A DNA stretch of 64,000 bases, taken from Chloroflexota bacterium (GTDB taxonomy: Bacteria > Chloroflexota > Anaerolineae > Anaerolineales > Villigracilaceae). This document shows, piece by piece, positions 24,892 through 31,544 of this stretch. A program made the translations under genes and the position numbers. Under the pieces are notes generated by a model, which worked only from the letters and a program-made list of their open reading frames with translations, ran no database searches and was not told the origin of the DNA. Location: NCBI GenBank assembly GCA_016213105.1, contig JACRBN010000020.1:62001-126000 (forward strand). The letters run 5' to 3'. How positions within the stretch are numbered: position 1 is the first letter of the stretch; the number at the start of each line of letters is the position of its first letter.

Positions 24892-25719
24892 ATGAACCCA
24901 AACCTCTCCACCCTCCTCACCCGCACGGATGCGATCATGGCTAGCGCGCATGATGCAGCGCCATTGGCCGATTTACGTAACAAAGTCCATGTGGGCGTGG
25001 ATCTGGGCACGGCCTATACCGTGCTGGTGGTGTTGGATGAAAATCACCAGCCCATCGCGGGTGAGTATCGTTTCGCGCAGGTGACGCGCGACGGTCTGGT
25101 GGTGGACTTCGTCGGCGCGGTGGATCTGCTGCGCGGGATGAAGGCGCGGGTGGAGCAGAAACTCGGCTTCGAGTTGACCTCGGCGGCCTCGGCCTATCCG
25201 CCCGGCGTGCCGCTGGCGGAGGTGCGCGCCACAGCCAACGTGCTGTACGGCGCGGGCCTGGAGTGTACGGGCCTGATCGACGAGCCGACCGCCGCGAACA
25301 ACGTTCTGCAAGTGACGGACGGCGCGGTGGTGGACGTGGGCGGCGGCACGACCGGCATTGCCATCTTCAAGGACGGCCACGTGGTGTATACCGCCGACGA
25401 GCCGACGGGTGGCACGCATTTCTCGCTGGTGATTGCCGGCTCGCTCGACATCCCCTTCGAGCAGGCCGAGGCGCTCAAGATCGACCCCAGGGAGCAGACG
25501 CGCCTGTTTCCCGTCATTCGCCCGGTGATGGAAAAGGTCGGCAGCATCATCAACCGCCACATCTCGGGCCACAAGGTCGAACATATCTATCTGGTGGGCG
25601 GCACCTGCGCCTATCCTGGCATGGACCAGGTCGTCCAGGAGATGACCGGCATCGAAACCATTCTGCCTGGCAACCCGTTGTTCGTCACGCCGCTCGGAAT
25701 TGCCATGCACAATCAGTAA
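24892..25719 (+). CDS. eutJ: EutJ-family Hsp70-like ATPase
   Basis: The 275-residue protein has the actin-fold ATPase pattern: HVGVDLGTAYTVLVVLD near residue 34 (phosphate 1), LIDEPTAANNVL near 132, VVDVGGGTTGIAIFKDG near 150 (phosphate 2) and IYLVGGTCAYPGM near 232 (adenosine motif). EutJ proteins are chaperone-like components of many eut and pdu-type loci whose exact role is unsettled; assembly or reactivation of lumen enzymes has been proposed. A 30-residue N-terminal extension precedes the fold. No clear ribosome site is seen before the ATG. Confidence 0.93.
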   Translation: MNPNLSTLLTRTDAIMASAHDAAPLADLRNKVHVGVDLGTAYTVLVVLDENHQPIAGEYRFAQVTRDGLVVDFVGAVDLLRGMKARVEQKLGFELTSAASAYPPGVPLAEVRATANVLYGAGLECTGLIDEPTAANNVLQVTDGAVVDVGGGTTGIAIFKDGHVVYTADEPTGGTHFSLVIAGSLDIPFEQAEALKIDPREQTRLFPVIRPVMEKVGSIINRHISGHKVEHIYLVGGTCAYPGMDQVVQEMTGIETILPGNPLFVTPLGIAMHNQ

Positions 25720-25740
25720 GATTGCTCGTAGTAAAAGCTC

Positions 25741-25796
25741 GCGGCGGATTTGCACTCCGCCGCCATAGCAGGAACCTGCTGGATTACAAATCCAGC
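25741..25796. repeat. Twin-hairpin repeat (family D) between eutJ and the tandem BMC gene
   Basis: Hairpin 1 is GCGGCGGA / TCCGCCGC (25741-25763); hairpin 2 is GCTGGATT / AATCCAGC around ACA (25778-25796). Similar GTAATCCAGC and GGCGGATTGCA segments occur upstream of eutB. Confidence 0.75.
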
Positions 25797-25825
25797 GAAG
25801 CAAAAACAATAACTGGAGCCTTTCA

Positions 25826-26461
25826 ATGGCAGACAACAATCAATTTTCATTGCGCGTATATTCCTATCTCGACCGAATGCAGCCGCAATATGCCGCTTTC
25901 GTGGGCACGATCACCCAGGGCGACCTGCCCACCGAGGGCATGGCTTCCCTGTATGTGGAGGTCGCCCCGGGTAACGAGGTCTTCCGCCTGGTGGACATCG
26001 CGGTGAAATCGACCGAGGCCAAACCTGGCGCGCAGATCGTCGAACGCGAGTTTGGCATGTTCGAGGTTCATTCGCACTCGCAGTCTGAGGTGCTCGAAGC
26101 GGGACGCATCGTGCTGGAACGCCTGGGACTGAATCCTGCCGACCGCATCAAGCCGTATATCGCCTCGGTGCAGATCATCACCAACATCGACCCCTACCAG
26201 TCGCAGCTACTCAACCGCTTCCGCCGCGGCTCGATGCTCGTGCCTGGCGAGACCATGCTGGTGCTGGAATGCGCTCCCGCCGCTTACATCAACTATGCCG
26301 TCAATGAAGCCGAGAAGGGTTCCAACATCAAGATCCTGCACGTATCCTCGGTGGGACGCTTTGGCCGCATGTGGCTGTCCGGCTCGGAAGCTGAAATTGT
26401 CACCGCCCGCAACGCCGCCGTGAAGGCCCTGGAAGAACTCGACGGAAGACCCGAGAAATAA
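25826..26461 (+). CDS. Tandem BMC-domain shell protein, divergent type
   Basis: This 211-residue protein has two BMC-like halves. The first (about 20-105) has EGMASLYVEVAPGNEVFRLVDIAV and AQIVEREFGMFEVHSHSQSEVLEAGRIVLERLGL; the second (about 110-205) has SVQIITNIDPYQSQLLNRFRRGSMLVPGETMLVLECAPAAYINYAVNEAEK. The halves differ strongly from each other and from EutM and EutL. It would form a trimeric pseudohexamer. It is neither EutS nor EutK of enterobacteria. No Cys-rich Fe-S motif of the PduT kind is present. Which pore chemistry it provides is unknown. GGAG precedes the ATG at a usable distance. Confidence 0.8.
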   Translation: MADNNQFSLRVYSYLDRMQPQYAAFVGTITQGDLPTEGMASLYVEVAPGNEVFRLVDIAVKSTEAKPGAQIVEREFGMFEVHSHSQSEVLEAGRIVLERLGLNPADRIKPYIASVQIITNIDPYQSQLLNRFRRGSMLVPGETMLVLECAPAAYINYAVNEAEKGSNIKILHVSSVGRFGRMWLSGSEAEIVTARNAAVKALEELDGRPEK

Positions 26462-26561
26462 CTCCGTCCCGAGCGGAAGCTGAGCACCCTTTGCGAAGCT
26501 GTAGTCGAGGTGCGCTTCGACTGCGGCCTTTCGGCAGGCTCAAGGCCTCCGCTCAGCGCGA
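26462..26561. repeat. Family A palindromic element before the last operon gene
   Basis: Outer arms CTCCGTCCCGAGCGGA and CTCCGCTCAGCGCGAAGG, inner TGTAGTCGAGGTGCG and GCGCTTCGACTGCGG. It lies immediately after the stop of the tandem BMC gene, and its right end merges into the GAAGGAAG ribosome site of the next gene. Confidence 0.8.
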
Positions 26562-26579
26562 AGGAAGAAAGAAGGCATC

Positions 26580-26954
26580 ATGCCCAAAACCTTTATCACC
26601 GAACGCGACGTGGAAGACATGCAGGCTCGCGGGGTGACATCCATCGACGTGACCGACAGCGTGGTGCTGACCGACCTGGCGGTCGAGCGCGCGATGAAGC
26701 TCGGCGTCAAACTCAAGCGCGTCGAGACCTCGTCGCCGCCCAAGGCCAGCTACAGTCCCTCGGTCAACTTGATCGCGGCCTATCCGCACGAACCCAACCG
26801 CCCGTCGATGGGGTCGCCGCTGCCCGCCGCGCCTGCCTCGGACGCCGAACTGTTCGCGAAGATCCGCTCGGCGGTGCTGGCGCGCCTGGACGGCCAGGTC
26901 AATCCCGCCCTGCTGGATGCGGTCATTGCGAAGGTGCTGGCGGGGATGAGATAA
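26580..26954 (+). CDS. Small microcompartment-associated protein: EutQ-N-like domain plus C-terminal amphipathic helix
   Basis: The 124-residue product has three parts. Residues 1-48 (FITERDVEDMQARGVTSIDV ... LTDLAVERAMKLGVKLKRVE) match the N-terminal domain of the operon's own EutQ. Residues 49-90 are a Pro/Ser/Ala-rich linker. Residues 91-124 (ELFAKIRSAVLARLDGQV, then NPALLDAVIAKVLAGMR) form amphipathic helices of the encapsulation-peptide kind. No catalytic motif is visible. A cargo adaptor or scaffold linking the EutQ-type domain to the shell is a reasonable inference, not shown. It is the last gene before a terminator. Confidence 0.7.
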   Translation: MPKTFITERDVEDMQARGVTSIDVTDSVVLTDLAVERAMKLGVKLKRVETSSPPKASYSPSVNLIAAYPHEPNRPSMGSPLPAAPASDAELFAKIRSAVLARLDGQVNPALLDAVIAKVLAGMR

Positions 26955-26983
26955 TTGGTAAGTGGTAAGTGGGGGAGCGTGCG

Positions 26984-27006
26984 GGCCAGGCGTGGGTTGC
27001 CTGGCC
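26984..27006 (+). terminator. Hairpin after the eut operon
   Basis: GGCCAGGC / GCCTGGCC is a perfect 8-bp stem with a 7-base loop. A clear U-tract is lacking, so it may be a weak terminator or a transcript-end stabiliser. Confidence 0.45.
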
Positions 27007-27046
27007 TGTGTGGTTTAATGGCAATATGTAGCAGGACATAAAAGTC

Positions 27047-27075
27047 AGAGCAGCGATGAACGAAATCGCTGCTCT
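27047..27075. terminator. Terminator between the convergent eut operon and nuclease gene
   Basis: The 11-bp perfect stem AGAGCAGCGAT / ATCGCTGCTCT with a 7-base loop sits between two convergent genes and may serve both. The flanks are only mildly T-rich. Confidence 0.6.
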
Positions 27076-27103
27076 GTATATCTATCCAGAAATTATTGAT
27101 TAC

Positions 27104-29731
27104 CTAGTTTCGCGACAAGGCCGTGGTTGTCAGAGTGACATTGGATAACCTGGATGGATCGCCTGCGGATGTGGCCGTGATGGTCACCATATCAAATGAA
27201 CCAACGGCGGCCGTAAACGGTACGAAGACCTTGATCGTGATGGTGGCGCTGGCGCCCGGGTCCAGGGTTACCGATGCTGGCGTGATGCCCACCGGCCAGG
27301 CAGCTCCGCTCTGTGTGATGGCGAAAGTGTCCGCAGTGTAACCATTGTTGGTAATGGTCAAGGTATAAGTGGCCACCGAGCCTTTTTTGGCGCTTTTCGC
27401 AGTGGCATCCGCTTCCAGATTCGCGCCGTGCGTGTAGAAGATGATACGGATTGGGTCGTGGTCAGAGGCATGTTCGACCGTCGGGAAGTCGGCATTGACA
27501 TGCACGGCGTTGAAGAAATAACCCGGCGCATCCTTCAAGTTGGCGGTAATGTACATGTGGTCGAGCACTTCGCTTTCACCGCTGAAGATGTAACTGTATG
27601 GCGCAGTATAGAAAATCCTGCCAGCCTCCAACTGACCTTCGAGGATTATGTGAGGTGCATGATACTCGGCTTCGTTCCAGGGGCCATAGATATCCGCAGA
27701 CTCGTTCAGGATTTCTATGGGAGTGGAGCCAATCACATCATTGAAGTCGCCGCCGGCAATGGCGTATTCGCCGGCATTGTTGTGATGTGCCAGGATATCC
27801 CGCATATCGGCGGCTTCCTTTTCCCGTTTATCAGTACAGTCATCTGCGGAGCATTCCGTGCTGGAGCGTTTGGATTTGAGGTGAACCGCATAGGCGTGAA
27901 TATCGACCTGGTTGGGCATGCCACTGTTGAAGCGGAAGGTTCCGCTGACCGGCGTGCGTTCGAAATCCAATGCTCCATCCGTAACCCAACTTTCATATGG
28001 CTCACCGGAGACCGGTGTGATGGAGCCCACCAGGCTGACGTCATTGCGCCACAGGAAACCCTGCGAGATGTCGCGCGAATCGCCGGATTCCACGTACCCG
28101 GCGCTCCAGGTATGATCGAGGTCGAGTGTGTTCAGCTTGGCGGCCAGGGCATTGTAGACCGACTGCTTGCCTTCCATTTCTTCGAGGCCGATCAACATGC
28201 AGCTTTTGGCATCGTTGACAAGTATTTCCGCAGTGGCGGTTAGTTTGGCGTCATACTCAGCGGCTGTGTAGACTTCATCGTCTGTTGCGTCATTGACGCT
28301 GTCGAACAAATTCTCGACATTGGCATAGCAGATGTCGAACTGCCCATTGGTGGGGCTGGCTGCCTCCTGGGGGTTGATTTCATCTTCGTTGTCGACTGTC
28401 GTCAGGGCGGGCACACTATCGACCAGCAGTTCGTATTTGTCGAAGGTATAACCCAGGATGCCGGTGATGTACGTGCCGGCGATGTCATCGCCAGAGTCCA
28501 GGTCTGGGAGATCGTAGCCCAGGGCTCCGCTCAAGTAGTTGACGCCTTGGTAGCCGGGGAAGTCGCTTTCCATGATGCGCGTGTAATCCATAATCGAACT
28601 GCTGAAATCCACGAACGCAATTTCCGGGTCGCCATACTCGTAACGCGATTCGAAGCGCTTGGTGGGGCCAACCACCCAGCCATCGAAACTCATCTTCACC
28701 CGCATCCCCTCATATTTCTCGTAGAGTGTCGTCGGATCGACTTCCGGGTCGGTCAAGGGAAAGATTTCGATGGCTGCGGGAACTGTACATATGCCGACTT
28801 TGGTGACTGTGGCATACTGGATCTCGGTTGTGTCGTAATATTCGATGACGCTGCCAGACACTTTTACTTTATCGCCCACCTTCAACCCTTCGGTATTTGT
28901 CCAACTACCGCCCTTATAGACATACAGGCCGTCGGAGGTGTTGGGGGTGCCGTCTCCACTTTCATCCTGGAAGTAAAACCCGGATACGGCAATCCCGGTT
29001 ATACAGCCGGGGATATTGGAAACCGCGCTGCAAGAGGTCGACGTTCCTTCCCCCTGGATTTGGGGGATGCTGGAGCAACTGGCGGCTGTTCCGCAAATCA
29101 CCGCCGGGCTGCTGGTATTGCGCGGAGCAGATGGATCCTTGCGTTCGAAATCGTTTTGATTGTTGTCGGTATCCTGGCAGCCTGAAGATTTACGCGCCTC
29201 GCTTTTATTGGCGTAAGGGACCTCCACAGCGGCTCCTTCGACAAAATTGTTGGTTACGCCGTTCCCATATCCCAGCGAATCAACGATGGCGCCATCGCTG
29301 GTGCGCTTGATTGCCAGGCCGCCAGCGGTGCCGGAGAATTTTTCGTCGCCGTATGTGACATTGGCGGCCACAGTTCCATCATAACCCGAGGCTGCCACAA
29401 GATAATATTTGCCTGCCGCAAGACTGTAGCTAGGGAAAGCTTCTATCACAATAACGTCGCTTGTTCCCGAAATTGAGCGATACACCAGCTTGTAACTGTT
29501 TAGGTTGATGGCCGAGTTGCTGACGTTGTGGATTTCAACAAATTCGTCGGCAGAACTGCTGCCGGCAACTTGGAATTGACTGATCACCAGGCTGGTAGAG
29601 GCTGCCTGCACCCTTGTGTGCCAGGCGGGCAGCAGGAGCGAGAGCAGGATGAGCAGGGAGACGATCTGGATGGGATACTTTCGGGCAAGGTTTGTTCCCC
29701 TAGAATGCCAGGAACGATGGTGCAAGTACAT
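27104..29731 (-). CDS. Secreted multi-domain nuclease (ExeM/NucH-like; LTD + endonuclease/exonuclease/phosphatase)
   Basis: This 875-residue protein has a long N-region and signal peptide (hydrophobic IVSLLILLSLLLPAW, cleavage near VQAAS, residue 44). Domains in order: lamin-tail domain (about 45-190, ISQFQVAGSSSADEFVEIHNVS), an OB-like region (about 220-430), an endonuclease/exonuclease/phosphatase domain (about 460-780) with IGLEEMEG, AGGDFNDVIG and the C-terminal ASDHDPIRI, and a final beta-sandwich (SVATYTLTITNNGYTADTF). Relatives are extracellular DNases that scavenge phosphate and nucleosides or break up DNA in biofilm. The ribosome site AAGGAGATCCC before the ATG is strong. It is transcribed alone. 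Confidence 0.88.
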   Translation of the reverse strand: MYLHHRSWHSRGTNLARKYPIQIVSLLILLSLLLPAWHTRVQAASTSLVISQFQVAGSSSADEFVEIHNVSNSAINLNSYKLVYRSISGTSDVIVIEAFPSYSLAAGKYYLVAASGYDGTVAANVTYGDEKFSGTAGGLAIKRTSDGAIVDSLGYGNGVTNNFVEGAAVEVPYANKSEARKSSGCQDTDNNQNDFERKDPSAPRNTSSPAVICGTAASCSSIPQIQGEGTSTSCSAVSNIPGCITGIAVSGFYFQDESGDGTPNTSDGLYVYKGGSWTNTEGLKVGDKVKVSGSVIEYYDTTEIQYATVTKVGICTVPAAIEIFPLTDPEVDPTTLYEKYEGMRVKMSFDGWVVGPTKRFESRYEYGDPEIAFVDFSSSIMDYTRIMESDFPGYQGVNYLSGALGYDLPDLDSGDDIAGTYITGILGYTFDKYELLVDSVPALTTVDNEDEINPQEAASPTNGQFDICYANVENLFDSVNDATDDEVYTAAEYDAKLTATAEILVNDAKSCMLIGLEEMEGKQSVYNALAAKLNTLDLDHTWSAGYVESGDSRDISQGFLWRNDVSLVGSITPVSGEPYESWVTDGALDFERTPVSGTFRFNSGMPNQVDIHAYAVHLKSKRSSTECSADDCTDKREKEAADMRDILAHHNNAGEYAIAGGDFNDVIGSTPIEILNESADIYGPWNEAEYHAPHIILEGQLEAGRIFYTAPYSYIFSGESEVLDHMYITANLKDAPGYFFNAVHVNADFPTVEHASDHDPIRIIFYTHGANLEADATAKSAKKGSVATYTLTITNNGYTADTFAITQSGAAWPVGITPASVTLDPGASATITIKVFVPFTAAVGSFDMVTITATSAGDPSRLSNVTLTTTALSRN

Positions 29732-30295
29732 GGGATCTCCTTTTCGAACGGCTATGGATTTTGACGAGCCGTTGAAGGATAGCCGCGCCTGTCTTTTTTA
29801 TTCACCCACGAAAGTGGGGAATTTCACACTTTCTTTAGCAGGTGTGCATTAGTTGTTCGGTGGGGGAGTAGGAGGAGAAACTTTTTTTTTTGAAACGGCG
29901 GCTTTCAGGATGCCCAACAGCGCATTATCCCCACGTGTGACACGGCAGGACGAATTTCCCCGTCCGCCTGGGGCAGGGCAGGGGGACGGCCCGGCTTGCA
30001 TGTCGCGGCGCTTTGGGTACGATAATTATACTTGCCGCCTTCAACAGTACGCCGCGGATCGGGAACAAATTCAGGTGTTGGGAAAGGCAGCAGGGGAGGG
30101 GAGATGGGGCCCGTTTGGAGGGACACTGTGCAGGGAGCGTGCAACCCGACGCAGCAATCTTCTCTTTCGTATGGGATTGCTTCGTCGGCCTGCGGCCTTC
30201 TCGCAATAACGGCGCGCAAGAGTGGGGGAGCGCATGGGCTGTGGATTTCCTTGTTTTTACCCTTATGATTTCGACAAGTATAATTATCGCAAGCA
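29732..30295. other. Non-coding stretch upstream of nuclease and recombinase genes
   Basis: No convincing gene lies here. Seen: a CCCAC-GAAA-GTGGG hairpin (29805-29818), two mutually exclusive pairings of CGGCTAT/ATAGCCG and AACGGCT/AGCCGTT in the nuclease 5' leader (minus strand), a run of ten T (about 29882-29891), and a solo half of a family B repeat near 30163-30210. The right end carries the recombinase promoter. Confidence 0.6.
30163..30210. repeat. Half of a family B element
   Basis: GGGATTGCTTCGTCGGCCTG followed by CGGCCTTCTCGCAATAAC matches one arm of the element at 54317-54360 in inverted orientation; the second arm is missing. Confidence 0.65.
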
Positions 30296-30323
30296 TTGAC
30301 AAACCCGCCGAATTCCGTATAAT
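30296..30323 (+). promoter_or_regulatory. Consensus promoter of the recombinase gene, leaderless
   Basis: -35 TTGACA (30296-30301), 16-base spacer and -10 TATAAT (30318-30323): both hexamers are perfect. The ATG is at 30330, 6 bases after the -10, so the transcript should begin essentially at the start codon. Confidence 0.75.
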
Positions 30324-30329
30324 GAAGGC

Positions 30330-31358
30330 ATGATCCCAGACGCGTCTGCCAATTCTCAGACCATTGCCGAGCTGATCGGCCAGTATTTGCGCATGGTGGA
30401 GCGCGCTCGTTCTATGCGCACCATGCTTGCGTATAAGAACGCCCTGCGCGCCTTCTGCGAATTGCTGGAGAAAAAATCACTCGACGCTGAACGTACGCCC
30501 GCTGATCAACTCACAGACGAACCGTTCAAGAAATTCGTGGAGGCGCTGCACGACTACGCCCCTGCCACCGAGCAACTGTATTTGCAGGCCGTCAAGGGCT
30601 TCTATCTGTACCTCGAGTCTGAGGGCTTGGGGACGGTCAGCCAGTCGCGCCTGACGCTGCTTATACGACAGCGCGCGCGCCGCCCAGGCAAACGCCTGCC
30701 GCAGTTTCCAGCCCGCGACATTTCCGCTCTTTTGGAGCAGATCCAGGATATACAACACTTGTTGGGAACGCCAGAAAACCCCGAAGAGGCGTTAAATGTT
30801 CGGCTACGCGCACATCGTGACCGCGCCTTCTTGCTCACCCTGGCCGATACGGGTTTCCGCGTCCACGAGATCTGCAACTTGCGTCGCGGCGACATCGACT
30901 GGAACGAGGGCCGTACCGTCATTATCGGCAAGGGCAACAAACAAGCCGTGGTGCGCTTCACCCTGCGTTCGATGCGCGCCATCAAGGATTACCTGGCCGA
31001 ACGCGCCGCACTGGATGGAGCCTCAGGCAAGCAGTTGAGCGCCCTGCCCCTCTTCGCCCGCCACGACAAGGGCGCGGGCAAAAAGGTCAAGCCCATGACG
31101 CCCACCACCGGCCGCAATATCGTCAATGAACGCGTCGAGCAATTCCTGGGCGCGGAGATGGTCGGCCGCATCACACCCCACTCCTTCCGCCACTACTTTG
31201 TCACCTCGGTGCTGCAAGGCACGGGCAACCTCGCCGTGGCGCAGAAGCTGGCGCGGCACGAAAGTATCCAGGTCACCGAGCGCTACACCCACCTGACCGA
31301 CGAGGAACTGGACAAGGCTTATTACGAGGTGTTTGAGAAACCCGAAGGTCCGCCCTGA
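30330..31358 (+). CDS. Tyrosine recombinase (XerC/XerD-like)
   Basis: This 342-residue protein has an N-terminal SAM-like core-binding domain (about 10-105) and a catalytic domain with the full set: Arg in DTGFRVHEICNLR near residue 180, Lys in IIGKGNKQ near 203, His-x-x-Arg in TPHSFRHYFV near 290, His in LARHESIQ near 313 and the nucleophile in VTERYTHL near 323. It could be the chromosome-dimer resolvase or a mobile-element integrase. A Xer-like length and the lack of any adjacent phage, tRNA or cargo genes lean to Xer-like. Its last residues (EGPP) and stop codon are encoded by the start of a family A repeat, and a half family B repeat lies upstream. Confidence 0.92.
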   Translation: MIPDASANSQTIAELIGQYLRMVERARSMRTMLAYKNALRAFCELLEKKSLDAERTPADQLTDEPFKKFVEALHDYAPATEQLYLQAVKGFYLYLESEGLGTVSQSRLTLLIRQRARRPGKRLPQFPARDISALLEQIQDIQHLLGTPENPEEALNVRLRAHRDRAFLLTLADTGFRVHEICNLRRGDIDWNEGRTVIIGKGNKQAVVRFTLRSMRAIKDYLAERAALDGASGKQLSALPLFARHDKGAGKKVKPMTPTTGRNIVNERVEQFLGAEMVGRITPHSFRHYFVTSVLQGTGNLAVAQKLARHESIQVTERYTHLTDEELDKAYYEVFEKPEGPP

Positions 31359-31484
31359 GCGGAGTGAGGGCGTGTTCTTCGTCCAAATGCAATCGAAGGG
31401 CAGCGTTTCCCAGAGACAAACCTGTTTCAAGACACCCGCGCTTCGACTGCGGGGCCAAGAGCGCCCCTCCGCTCAGCGCGGACC
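31347..31484. repeat. Family A element with near-perfect terminal inverted repeats
   Basis: The ends are GGTCCGCCCTGAGCGG and CCGCTCAGCGCGGACC (15 of 16 paired), the clearest boundaries of this family in the window. It overlaps the 3' end of the recombinase gene and supplies its TGA. Confidence 0.85.
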
Positions 31485-31531
31485 GTTGAAAATAGGAAAA
31501 ACATACTGCCTCTCCATCGGGCAGCCTGCAC

Positions 31532-31537
31532 TATAAT
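31532..31537 (+). promoter_or_regulatory. -10 box abutting the 809-residue protein gene
   Basis: TATAAT ends 7 bases before the ATG at 31545. No ribosome site is present, so a leaderless transcript is likely. Confidence 0.6.
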
Positions 31538-31544
31538 CCTCTCA

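Noticed and set aside
17221-26561. CRISPR-like array from the many repeats in the eut region
   Set aside because: Copies are kilobases apart, belong to different families, are internally inverted and lie between genes without regular spacers.
29732-29880. Possible c-di-GMP or other riboswitch in the leader of the secreted nuclease
   Set aside because: A GAAA-loop hairpin and competing stems are present, but conserved riboswitch core sequences are not seen.
30163-31484. Tyrosine recombinase with flanking repeats as an integrated phage or island
   Set aside because: No tRNA, attachment duplicates, phage or cargo genes are visible; the repeats occur throughout the window.
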